Part shown: positions 1 through 6,229 of the stretch, in pieces
Layout of the letters: every line of letters begins with the position of its first letter
Position numbering within the stretch: position 1 is the first letter of the stretch
NCBI GenBank assembly: GCA_937893835.1
Contig: CALCSS010000222.1
Coordinates: 1 to 6,229 of the forward strand
Direction of reading: 5' to 3'
Source: an uncultured Fidelibacterota bacterium
GTDB taxonomy: Bacteria > Fidelibacterota > Marinisomatia > Marinisomatales > UBA1611
Length of the DNA: 6,229 bases
The notes under the pieces: generated by a model
Told to the model about the DNA's origin: nothing
The model's database searches: none
What the model saw: only the letters and a program-made list of their open reading frames with translations
Translations under genes and position numbers: made by a program

Positions 1-1515
1 ATTCAATGGATAAATGGTAGTATAAGTAGTACTAAGACCCTATCGTGGACTTTGATGCCTAGACGGAGTGGTGATTTGGTTATTCCAATCTTGTCTGGAA
101 CGGTAGGAAAAAGGACATTCAAAGGGAAAAAAATACCAGTACAAGTTGGTAAATCAGGTAATGATGGTTTTGATGAGGTTTTTATTGCTGCTGAAATTGA
201 TAAGAAAGATGCCTATTTAGGCGAGCAAGTTACTTTAACATATAAACTATACAAGAAGAATGATATAAATATTGCAGGTATTGATCAATTTCAAATGCCT
301 GATTTCAGAGGATTCTGGACTGAGGAATTATATACTCCTCAACGATTGCAGTATCAATCAAAAGAGGTCACAATTAAGGGTGTCAGGTATCAAGTTGCCA
401 ATTTGGGACAAAGAGCACTCTTCCCAATCGCTTCAGATAAGCATGAGATTCCACCAGTGAAAATTAAGGTTCAATTGGAAGTAAAAAAGAAGAAAAAACG
501 CAGAGACCCTTTCTTTGATCCATTCTTTGACTCCTTTTTATCTGAGACAAAGACAAAATTCTTAGTAACAGATAAAAGAAATTTGAAGATAAAACAATAC
601 CCTCAACCACGTCCCTTTGACTTCACCGGTGCTGTTGGTGAGTTTGAATTAAATGCAGTAATTGATAGAGAAAGCGTAAAGGTCAATGAGGGAGTTACTT
701 TAACCATTATTCTAAAGGGTACAGGCAATATTGGTTTATTCTCATTACCCGATACCAAATTCCCAGAATCTATCGAAGTTTTCCCCCCTACCGAAAATTT
801 TGATAAAGATGGATTCAGGAATCAAATAACAGGTAATCAAAAATGGGAGTATGTATTAATTCCACGACAAGAAGGTTCCTTGATTATACCTATGGTACAA
901 ATGTCATTTTTTGATCCAAAATCAGAAACTTGGAAACGTACGAATACTGATCCAATTCAGATATCAGTATCTCCTAGTACAAATGAGTCCACACAAAATC
1001 AAGGTTTGACTAAGAGAGAAATAGAACTGATAGGTCAGGATATTCGATATATTCATACTGAAGATCATGAATTAATAAGAAAAGGGAAACAAAACTATAC
1101 ACCTATAATATTTACCTATCTCATTTCTTTATTACTTTTTATTGTTCCGTTACTCTTAGTTCAGGTCACTGGTTATCGTCTTTCTACAGAAAATGATAGG
1201 AAAATTCATAATGCTTTGCGTGTGAATTTGAAAAAATTAAACAATAATGAAAATGATGACCCATTTGAGTTAGCGAGTAAAACACTTTACCTTTACCTTA
1301 AGGATAGGCTATCGCTCCCAAGTGAAAACCTTGACCCTGCCAAAGTAAAAGTAATTCTATCAAATAAAATTGACAAAAACCTATGTGAAAAATTGACAAA
1401 TATCTTGTTGATCTGTGATCAAGGTAAATATTCACCAATAGCAATTGATAAAAAAGACACTATTATTGATGAAATGGCTGTATTGCTAAAACGTATTGAA
1501 AAAGAAATATCATGA
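1..1515 (+). CDS. batD: BatD-like membrane protein (Bat aerotolerance operon), 5' truncated
   Basis: The frame is already open at base 1, so the N-terminus lies outside the window; the TTG at 52 and ATG at 55 are internal codons, not starts. About 504 residues are visible. Counting from base 1, the first residues (ending PRRSGDLVIP) look like the end of a BatD beta-sandwich repeat, where a Pro and a Gly-x-x-x-Ile-Pro pattern closes each repeat. Two further Ig-like repeats follow, separated by a basic run (KKKKKRR) and an FFDPFFDSF stretch at about residues 161-180. One membrane helix lies near residues 368-390 (bases 1102-1170), followed by a cytoplasmic tail of about 110 residues. This large extracytoplasmic part, single helix and tail is the usual BatD plan. 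BatD belongs with the von Willebrand-type proteins BatA/BatB and a MoxR-type ATPase; its biochemical role is not firmly known. Its stop overlaps the next start as ATGA. The family call is secure; the function is not. Confidence 0.88.
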   Translation: MQWINGSISSTKTLSWTLMPRRSGDLVIPILSGTVGKRTFKGKKIPVQVGKSGNDGFDEVFIAAEIDKKDAYLGEQVTLTYKLYKKNDINIAGIDQFQMPDFRGFWTEELYTPQRLQYQSKEVTIKGVRYQVANLGQRALFPIASDKHEIPPVKIKVQLEVKKKKKRRDPFFDPFFDSFLSETKTKFLVTDKRNLKIKQYPQPRPFDFTGAVGEFELNAVIDRESVKVNEGVTLTIILKGTGNIGLFSLPDTKFPESIEVFPPTENFDKDGFRNQITGNQKWEYVLIPRQEGSLIIPMVQMSFFDPKSETWKRTNTDPIQISVSPSTNESTQNQGLTKREIELIGQDIRYIHTEDHELIRKGKQNYTPIIFTYLISLLLFIVPLLLVQVTGYRLSTENDRKIHNALRVNLKKLNNNENDDPFELASKTLYLYLKDRLSLPSENLDPAKVKVILSNKIDKNLCEKLTNILLICDQGKYSPIAIDKKDTIIDEMAVLLKRIEKEIS

Positions 1516-2258
1516 GAATTGCATTAATTATATTCTTATTACTCTCTAATGGATTCTGCGGAATAATTCACAATCTATTCTTGAAAGGTAATGAAGCGAT
1601 GATTGATGAAGAATATGATGATGCAATACAGACCTATGAATCTATTCTCGATATTGGTTATGAGAACAGCGACCTTTATTATAATCTTGGTAATGCATAT
1701 TATAGATCACATATTATTGGACAATCTATATGGGCTTATACGAATGCATTAGAAATGGCTCCAAGAGATAAAGATATAGGTCATAACCTTTCCGTAGCCA
1801 ATGCACGTATCATAGATCGCATAGAAATGCCTGATACTTTTATCTTATTATATGCCTATCGCTCTATAAAATCATATCTGACAATATATGAATGGTTTTT
1901 ATTTGGAAGTGCCTTATTATTGATTCAGGCATTATGGTTCTTGAGTTTACAATTTGGTTTATTGCAAGGAAAAGTCCCAAAAGTGATATCAACCTCATTA
2001 ATTTCATTGGTTATGATGACACACATAATTGGGATGGATAGTTATTTCCAAAAACAAAGAAGTAATACTGCTGTTGTTATTGCAAATGGCGTTGATGCAT
2101 ACTCAGGACCATTTTATGGAAATAATTCTATATTATTTCAAGTCAATGAAGGTAGCATTGCTGAAATATCAAATAATCAAAAGGATTGGGTAGAAATCAT
2201 TCTGATTGATGGTAAAAAAGGATGGGTACCATCTGAATCAATAAGGACAATAAAATGA
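1512..2258 (+). CDS. batE: BatE-like protein: TPR repeats, two membrane helices, C-terminal SH3-like domain
   Basis: The 248-residue protein begins with a hydrophobic signal or anchor segment (residues 3-16). Residues 22-100 hold two TPR-type repeats, visible as a GNEAM..Y.DAI..YE.IL helix pair and then YYNLGNAYY...AI-type residues ending in ALEMAPRD. Two hydrophobic helices follow (about 127-146 and 157-175). The last part, about 185-247, is a bacterial SH3-like domain with the closing GKKGWVPSES motif. This order (TPR, paired helices, SH3) is that of BatE in Bacteroidota Bat operons. TPRs and SH3 domains are protein-binding modules, so a scaffold role in the envelope Bat complex is inferred. 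Cys16 is not in a good lipobox (NGF precedes it), so a lipoprotein is unlikely. The start is fixed by the ATGA overlap with batD and by the signal segment; the stop overlaps the next gene in the same way. Confidence 0.85.
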   Translation: MRIALIIFLLLSNGFCGIIHNLFLKGNEAMIDEEYDDAIQTYESILDIGYENSDLYYNLGNAYYRSHIIGQSIWAYTNALEMAPRDKDIGHNLSVANARIIDRIEMPDTFILLYAYRSIKSYLTIYEWFLFGSALLLIQALWFLSLQFGLLQGKVPKVISTSLISLVMMTHIIGMDSYFQKQRSNTAVVIANGVDAYSGPFYGNNSILFQVNEGSIAEISNNQKDWVEIILIDGKKGWVPSESIRTIK

Positions 2259-2704
2259 GAATAGTAGTATTGATATTATTGTTTCAAAATAATCTATTTT
2301 CACAGGACTCACTCTTTTGGTTTGACATGAGCAAAGTAAGAGACCCAATACCAAAAACGCCTATGGTAATAGATAAAATATTTGGAATATCTCAATTAAA
2401 GATGATTGACTCGCTTAAGAATGTACGAGTTGCAACTCGTGATGGCTTCAGGCTACAATTATTTGAATCTTCTGGAGTAGATGAGGCAAATAATGTTATG
2501 AGAAAATATGGTAGTTCTTTAACAGATTCCCTTTATCTGGATTTTGATGCACCATTATACAAGATTCGATATGGTAATTTTGTAACAAGAGAACAAGCAG
2601 AAGTGGTTAAAGCCGAATTGAAAAAGAAAGGTTATAGGAAGATTTGGATTGTTAAGAGCAGAATTCAACAAAAATCCCTAGCTGATATTAAAATGAGTAG
2701 ATAG
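2255..2704 (+). CDS. Secreted SPOR-domain protein
   Basis: A 149-residue protein with a short signal peptide (residues 1-16) whose probable cleavage site is FS|QD, a form common in Bacteroidota. A linker of about 40 residues follows. Residues 63-135 are a SPOR domain: two beta-alpha-beta halves, the first opening FRLQLFESS with DEAN, the second YKIRYGNFVTREQA followed by a KKKGY helix end and an IWIV strand. SPOR domains bind glycan strands of peptidoglycan that lack stem peptides and often locate proteins to division sites. No membrane helix or catalytic domain is present, so the protein is probably periplasmic and works by binding. The start overlaps the batE stop as ATGA, and AAGGA at 2243-2247 gives it the only Shine-Dalgarno-like sequence seen in front of a gene here. 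The overlap makes it a co-translated member of the Bat operon; its exact role is unknown. Confidence 0.82.
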   Translation: MRIVVLILLFQNNLFSQDSLFWFDMSKVRDPIPKTPMVIDKIFGISQLKMIDSLKNVRVATRDGFRLQLFESSGVDEANNVMRKYGSSLTDSLYLDFDAPLYKIRYGNFVTREQAEVVKAELKKKGYRKIWIVKSRIQQKSLADIKMSR

Positions 2705-2716
2705 CTACAAAGCTAT
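2701..2716 (+). repeat. Short perfect inverted repeat over the end of the SPOR gene
   Basis: ATAGCT (2701-2706) and AGCTAT (2711-2716) are exact reverse complements around a four-base ACAA loop. The left arm contains the TAG stop of the SPOR gene. The following bases are A-rich rather than T-rich, so this is not a standard intrinsic terminator. It sits at the junction between the Bat-linked genes and yebC and could be a weak mRNA hairpin or a chance palindrome in AT-rich DNA. Confidence 0.35.
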
Positions 2717-2733
2717 ATAAAAATAATTCAACT

Positions 2734-3456
2734 ATGGCAGGACATAGCAAATGGGCAAATATTCGACACCGAAAAGGTGCACAAGACCAAAAACGTGGTA
2801 AAATATTTACAAAAATAATAAAGGAGATTACTATATCTGCTCGTATAGGAGGAGGGGATACAGCTACAAATCCAAGATTACGTAAGGCTGTCTCTAATGC
2901 AAAATCAAATAATATGCCTGCGGATAAGATTGAACGTGCAATAAAGAAAGGCACTGGAGAACTCGAAGGAGTGATCTATGAAGAAATCACATATGAGGGA
3001 TATGGACCGGGAGGAGTTGCTATTCTAATGGATGTGATTACTGATAATAAAAATAGATCAGTTGCGGAAATAAGACATATTTTATCTAAGTATAATGGTA
3101 ATCTTGGAGAGAGTGGTAGTGTGTCATGGATGTTTGAAAAAGAAGGCCAAATAGTTCTATCATCTACTTCAGGAGAGGAAGATGTTGTTTTTGAGGCAGT
3201 CATAGAGGCAGGAGCAGAAGATTTTCAAATAAATGAAGATATCTATATTATATCAACTACACCAGATCGTTTGATGGAAGTTAGAGATATATTAGAGAAT
3301 CTTGGGTATGACATAAAATCAGCAGAGATTGAAATGGCTCCTAAAACAAATCAGAAATTGGAAGAAAAAGAATCTGAACTAGTGCTTAAATTATTGGATG
3401 CATTAGATGATAATGATGATGTCAATAAACTATATACTAATTTTGAATTATCTTAA
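2734..3456 (+). CDS. yebC: YebC/PmpR/TACO1 family protein (transcription or translation factor)
   Basis: The 240-residue length is normal for the family. The start is certain, because the signature N-terminus MAGHSKWANIRHRK begins exactly at this ATG. It is followed by the KGKIFTK-like helix, the NPRLRKAV..AK..NMP..KIERAIKKG segment, the GYGPGGVA motif near residue 90 and the N(K)NRS..EIRHILSKYNG region. The C-terminal end keeps the KLLDALDDNDDV..LYTN pattern. Members have been described as DNA-binding regulators and, more recently, as ribosome-associated factors that help translation through difficult proline-rich stretches, as mitochondrial TACO1 does; the sequence cannot decide between these. 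It acts in the cytoplasm. It lies 29 bases after the SPOR gene and 24 before ruvC, the yebC-ruvC order being widely conserved in bacteria. There is no Shine-Dalgarno sequence; the leader is A/T-rich. Confidence 0.95.
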   Translation: MAGHSKWANIRHRKGAQDQKRGKIFTKIIKEITISARIGGGDTATNPRLRKAVSNAKSNNMPADKIERAIKKGTGELEGVIYEEITYEGYGPGGVAILMDVITDNKNRSVAEIRHILSKYNGNLGESGSVSWMFEKEGQIVLSSTSGEEDVVFEAVIEAGAEDFQINEDIYIISTTPDRLMEVRDILENLGYDIKSAEIEMAPKTNQKLEEKESELVLKLLDALDDNDDVNKLYTNFELS

Positions 3457-3480
3457 ATCTAGGTTTAGCAGAGTTATAAA

Positions 3481-3960
3481 ATGAGAGTATTTAGCATTGA
3501 TCCAGGCATAGGTATAACAGGATTTAGCATTATTGATACAAATAGACGAAAATCATCATTGTCTGCGTATGGTACTATAAAACCTAAACCTAAGGATAGC
3601 TTACCTAAAAGACTTAATTATTTATTTGAAGAAGTCAATAAGTTACTAGATCAGTTTTCTCCTGATGTCCTAGCAGTTGAGGATACTTTTTATAGTAAAA
3701 ATGTAAAATCTGCGATGATTTTGGGGCAGGCAAGAGGATCGATCATTCTTGCAGCAGCGCAGGCAGATATCCCAATCTATGAATTTGCACCTAGAAAGGT
3801 AAAAATGTCTGTATGTGGGAATGGTGCTGCATCAAAAGAACAGGTCTCATATATGGTTACAAAGATCTTGAAATTAAAAGAGCCACCAAGACCATTAGAT
3901 GTCTCAGATGCAATGGCCGTGGGGTTATGTTATATAAATCAGAGTAGATCTTATGATTGA
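3481..3960 (+). CDS. ruvC: Crossover junction endodeoxyribonuclease RuvC
   Basis: RuvC is the RNase H-fold nuclease that works as a dimer and cuts Holliday junctions symmetrically during recombinational repair. All four metal-binding acidic residues can be placed: Asp7 in FSIDPGIGITG, Glu67 in LAVEDTFY, and Asp140 and Asp143 in LDVSDAMAVGLCY. These match Asp7, Glu66, Asp138 and Asp141 of the E. coli enzyme. The central NVKSAMILGQARG helix and the YEFAPRKVK substrate-binding region are also typical. At 159 residues the protein is at the short end of the family, with only 16 residues after the last catalytic Asp, but nothing essential is missing. The ATG at 3481 gives the expected MRVFSIDPG start; no Shine-Dalgarno sequence precedes it. 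The end overlaps ruvA by 8 bases, implying coupled translation of the two junction-processing proteins. Confidence 0.97.
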   Translation: MRVFSIDPGIGITGFSIIDTNRRKSSLSAYGTIKPKPKDSLPKRLNYLFEEVNKLLDQFSPDVLAVEDTFYSKNVKSAMILGQARGSIILAAAQADIPIYEFAPRKVKMSVCGNGAASKEQVSYMVTKILKLKEPPRPLDVSDAMAVGLCYINQSRSYD

Positions 3961-4555
3961 TCAATTAAAGGGAGAAATATTAGAAAAACACCCTACATAC
4001 ACTGTCATAATGGTTGGTGGTGTCGGATATAAAGTCAATATGTCAATCAATGGTTTACAATCCTTGCCTAATAGTGGTAACGAAATTCAAATACTTACTT
4101 ATTTGCATGTAAGGGAAGATATTTTAGACCTCTATGGTTTTTTTGATTCTATTGAAAGAAATGCCTTTCATCTATTAACCTCAATTAGTGGGATTGGTCC
4201 AAAACTCGCATTGACTATTTTATCTGGTATAGTACCTGAGATATTGAAAGATAGGATTATTAATGGAGATGTTGCGGCATTGACCAGTGTACCAGGTGTA
4301 GGGGCAAAAACTGCAAAGAGAATCATTGTTGAGTTAAAAGAAAAATTTATAAAATCTCAAGAATCTTCTCTTGGTTTTAATGAATTGAATGATTCACATA
4401 CTCAAATTTTCAATGATACTGTTTATGCATTAGTTGCACTTGGTTACAAGAAAACTCATGCAAGTAAGGTATGCACGGAACTTGAAAAGAATAATGAACT
4501 AGAGGGTGATTTGGAATCTGTGATTAAAAAAGCATTGAAATTATTGATGTCCTGA
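3953..4555 (+). CDS. ruvA: Holliday junction branch-migration complex subunit RuvA
   Basis: RuvA forms tetramers that hold the four-way junction open and load the RuvB ATPase rings. The 200 residues show the full three-domain plan. Residues 1-63 are the OB-fold, beginning MIDQLKGEI, with VGGVGYKV and the acidic pin Glu55-Asp56 in HVREDILDLYGF. Residues 70-132 hold two helix-hairpin-helix motifs, SISGIGPKLALTIL and SVPGVGAKTAKRII, which grip the DNA backbone. After a loop, residues from about 143 form the small domain III (DTVYALVALGYKK to the end), which contacts RuvB. The length equals that of well-studied homologues. The start lies inside the last codons of ruvC, and the stop shares one base with the next start (TGATG). 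ruvB is not next in line, so the partner must be encoded elsewhere in the genome. Confidence 0.97.
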   Translation: MIDQLKGEILEKHPTYTVIMVGGVGYKVNMSINGLQSLPNSGNEIQILTYLHVREDILDLYGFFDSIERNAFHLLTSISGIGPKLALTILSGIVPEILKDRIINGDVAALTSVPGVGAKTAKRIIVELKEKFIKSQESSLGFNELNDSHTQIFNDTVYALVALGYKKTHASKVCTELEKNNELEGDLESVIKKALKLLMS

Positions 4556-5751
4556 TGAGGTTTAGTAAAAAGCTAGATGACCTTGGTACTGAAACAGCAT
4601 TTGCAGTATCTGCAGAGGCTAGATCTTGGTCTGAAAAAGGAAGAAAGGTTTATCCATTTCATCTTGGTGATATAAATATGGAAACTCCCGAAATTATACG
4701 TGTAGCAACCAATAGATTTATGAATAATGGTAAAAATGGATATTGCTCATCAGAAGGAGTCATTGAACTTAGAGAAGCAATTGCTCATGATGTAGGTTCT
4801 AAGCGCAGTATAGATTATGATGTTGAAAATGTGGTCATACAACCAGGAGGAAAACCAACAATCTGGAAATTTCTTGCCAGTGTAATTGATAGAGGTGATG
4901 AAGTATTGTATCCAAATCCTGGGTACCCAATATATGAATCTCAAATACGCTATCAAGGAGGAATTCCAATCCCCTATGGTTATACTGAGATTCAAAATGG
5001 TTTTGCTATTGATATTGAAAAATTAAGTTCATCCATTAAACCAAATACCATTGCATTAATTTATAATAATTATCAAAATCCAATTAGTGCATCTTCATCA
5101 AAGGAAGAAATGGAGTCGCTAGCAGAACTCTGCATTGAGAATAATCTTTGGGTGTTAAGCGATGATGCGTATTATGAGATAAGATATTCAGATGACCCTC
5201 CTTTGTCTATCGCAAATATTCCGGGAATGAAAGAACGAACAGTTATTTTGTACACTTTTTCAAAAAGATTTGCTATGACAGGTTGGCGCATTGGTGCTTC
5301 TGTAGGACCGAAAGAAATGATAAGGCAAATTGCTAGATTGAATATTAATGATGAATCTTGCACCAATCATTTCATACAATGTGCATTGGCTGAGACTATG
5401 TTAGATATTGATAGTGATGCAAACCTAATATTATCCAAATTGAAAGATAGACGAGATCTCTGTGTAGAATCCTTGAATTCCATATCTGGATTTTCTTTGT
5501 CAAGACCAGAGAGTACATTTTATCTATATGTTAATGTATCAGAGCCTATGAAAAACAAAGGATATGATGATATAGATAAATTTAGAATAGATGCTTTGAG
5601 AAATACTGGTGTCTCATTTTGTACTAGAAATCATTTTGGAACTCCAAAGGTAGGTGAAGATGAACAATATATTCGTTTGGCATATTCAGGTATTAGTAAG
5701 ATAGAGATTCAAGAAGGTCTTTCTCTTTTCAAAGATTGGATAGAGAATTAA
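4555..5751 (+). CDS. Class I/II (fold-type I) PLP-dependent aminotransferase, substrate unknown
   Basis: A 398-residue cytoplasmic transaminase of the aspartate aminotransferase superfamily. Visible landmarks: Gly38 in HLGDINMETP; phosphate-side residues Gly98-Gly99-Lys100 in QPGGKP; the ring-stacking aromatic Tyr124 in YPNPGYPIYES; Asn175 in NYQNPIS; Asp203 and Tyr206 in SDDAYYEIRY; the Schiff-base lysine Lys237 in YTFSKRFAMTGWRIG with phosphate-binding Arg245; and Arg374 in YIRLAYSG, which should bind the substrate carboxylate. The set is complete, so the enzyme should be active. The usual NPTG is NPIS here. The motifs GDINMETP, PGGKP, and SFCTRNHFG with YIRLAYSG point to a distinct subgroup annotated only as 'aminotransferase', as far as I recall. 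An aspartate, alanine or aromatic substrate cannot be chosen from sequence. The start shares base 4555 with the ruvA stop, and gcvT follows after two bases, so it is translationally linked to both neighbours. Confidence 0.9.
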   Translation: MRFSKKLDDLGTETAFAVSAEARSWSEKGRKVYPFHLGDINMETPEIIRVATNRFMNNGKNGYCSSEGVIELREAIAHDVGSKRSIDYDVENVVIQPGGKPTIWKFLASVIDRGDEVLYPNPGYPIYESQIRYQGGIPIPYGYTEIQNGFAIDIEKLSSSIKPNTIALIYNNYQNPISASSSKEEMESLAELCIENNLWVLSDDAYYEIRYSDDPPLSIANIPGMKERTVILYTFSKRFAMTGWRIGASVGPKEMIRQIARLNINDESCTNHFIQCALAETMLDIDSDANLILSKLKDRRDLCVESLNSISGFSLSRPESTFYLYVNVSEPMKNKGYDDIDKFRIDALRNTGVSFCTRNHFGTPKVGEDEQYIRLAYSGISKIEIQEGLSLFKDWIEN

Positions 5752-5753
5752 AG

Positions 5754-6229
5754 ATGGAAGGATTGAAAACACCTCTCTACGATATGCATCTATCGCTTGG
5801 AGGTAATATGGTATCCTTTGGTGGTTATCTACTACCTACTTATTATAATGGGATAAATCATGAGCATAGCGTGGTTAGGTCAAAGGTTGGTTTGTTTGAT
5901 GTAAGCCATATGGGTGAGTTCATTATATCAGGTACTGATGCACAAAATTTTCTTCAAAAGATGACAATAAATGACGTAGGATTATTAAATGTCGGTCAAG
6001 TACAGTATAGCGCAATGTGTTATGATGACGGAGGAATTTTGGATGACCTATTATTATATAAAGATGAAGAAAAATTTATGATGGTTGTTAATGCTAATAA
6101 TATTGAAAAAAATAAAGAATGGCTTAATAAAAATTTAGATGGTCATGTAAAATTAAAAGATATTAGCAACCAAATGGGTCTATTGGCAATTCAAGGGCCA
6201 AGATCTAGGGATGTATTACAGACTTTAAC
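5754..6229 (+). CDS. gcvT: Glycine cleavage system T protein (aminomethyltransferase), 3' truncated
   Basis: The reading frame stays open to the window end, giving 158 full codons of a protein that is normally about 360-370 residues. GcvT moves the aminomethyl carbon from lipoylated H protein to tetrahydrofolate, releasing ammonia and forming 5,10-methylene-THF. The start is supported by the family opening KTPLYD.H..LGG.MV.FGGY near residues 5-25. Further matches are H36-E37-H38, the VGLFDVSHMGEF block (45-56), QYSAMCYDDGGILDDLLLY (84-102), where Asp97 is the likely counterpart of the conserved catalytic Asp of E. coli GcvT, MMVVNANNIEKN, and the LLAIQGPRSRDVL block near the edge. It begins two bases after the aminotransferase stop, with no Shine-Dalgarno sequence. 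The rest of the gene, and any gcvH or gcvP, lies to the right of the window. Confidence 0.95.
   Translation, partial: MEGLKTPLYDMHLSLGGNMVSFGGYLLPTYYNGINHEHSVVRSKVGLFDVSHMGEFIISGTDAQNFLQKMTINDVGLLNVGQVQYSAMCYDDGGILDDLLLYKDEEKFMMVVNANNIEKNKEWLNKNLDGHVKLKDISNQMGLLAIQGPRSRDVLQTL

Noticed and set aside
52..57. TTG/ATG codons as a possible start of the batD gene
   Set aside because: The frame is open back to base 1 and the residues encoded by 1-51 fit the BatD repeat pattern, so the gene is cut by the window edge and does not begin here.
272..460. Second + strand frame inside batD
   Set aside because: It overlaps an intact BatD frame fully and encodes no recognisable motif.
1542..1562. Cys16 of the BatE-like protein as a lipoprotein attachment site
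   Set aside because: The residues before it (N-G-F) do not fit the lipobox, which needs a small residue directly before the cysteine.
2701..2730. Intrinsic terminator after the SPOR gene
   Set aside because: The stem is only six pairs, AT-rich, and lacks a following T run on the + strand.
2847..2857. AGGAGGAGGGG as a ribosome binding site for an internal gene
   Set aside because: No start codon sits at a suitable distance in a meaningful frame; the bases encode a glycine run in YebC.
2688..2954. Open frame on the minus strand over the start of yebC
   Set aside because: It lies opposite strongly conserved YebC sequence, has no recognisable protein features and no sign of its own promoter or start region.
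2976..3203. Open frame on the minus strand inside yebC
   Set aside because: It is a shadow of the yebC coding frame; no domain or plausible start signal was seen.
4750..5366. Two open frames on the minus strand inside the aminotransferase gene (4750-4995 and 5172-5366)
   Set aside because: Both lie opposite conserved PLP-site motifs of a clear aminotransferase and have no family features of their own.

Overview
The window is an AT-rich stretch (roughly one third G+C by eye) of a bacterial chromosome, densely packed with genes that are all on the + strand. No gap between genes exceeds 30 bases. It holds seven complete or partial unbroken genes with recognisable products, plus an eighth cut by the right edge. 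There is no sign of phage, insertion sequence, CRISPR array or RNA gene.

Left part (1-2704): the distal end of a Bat (Bacteroides aerotolerance-type) operon. It has a BatD-like membrane protein cut by the left edge, a BatE-like TPR/SH3 protein, and a small secreted SPOR-domain protein. The three are joined by ATGA stop/start overlaps, so they are very probably co-translated. All three act at or outside the cytoplasmic membrane. Middle part (2734-4555): the conserved order yebC-ruvC-ruvA, a cytoplasmic YebC/TACO1-type protein followed by the Holliday junction resolvase and the junction-binding subunit of the branch-migration motor. ruvB is not next to ruvA. Right part (4555-6229): a fold-type I PLP aminotransferase starts on the last base of the ruvA stop codon. 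Two bases after it ends comes gcvT, the glycine cleavage T protein (aminomethyltransferase), which runs off the right edge.

The batD-batE pair, the low G+C, the near-absence of Shine-Dalgarno sequences before the starts and a Bacteroidota-like signal peptide ending in FSQ suggest the Bacteroidota/FCB group. An uncultured marine lineage such as Marinimicrobia (SAR406) is a good candidate because yebC-ruvC-ruvA is kept together. This assignment is inference, not proof.

I found no convincing undescribed system. The points worth a second look are modest: a SPOR protein locked into a Bat operon, an aminotransferase with an altered cofactor-site motif placed where ruvB often lies, and strong Shine-Dalgarno-like strings found only inside genes and not before starts.
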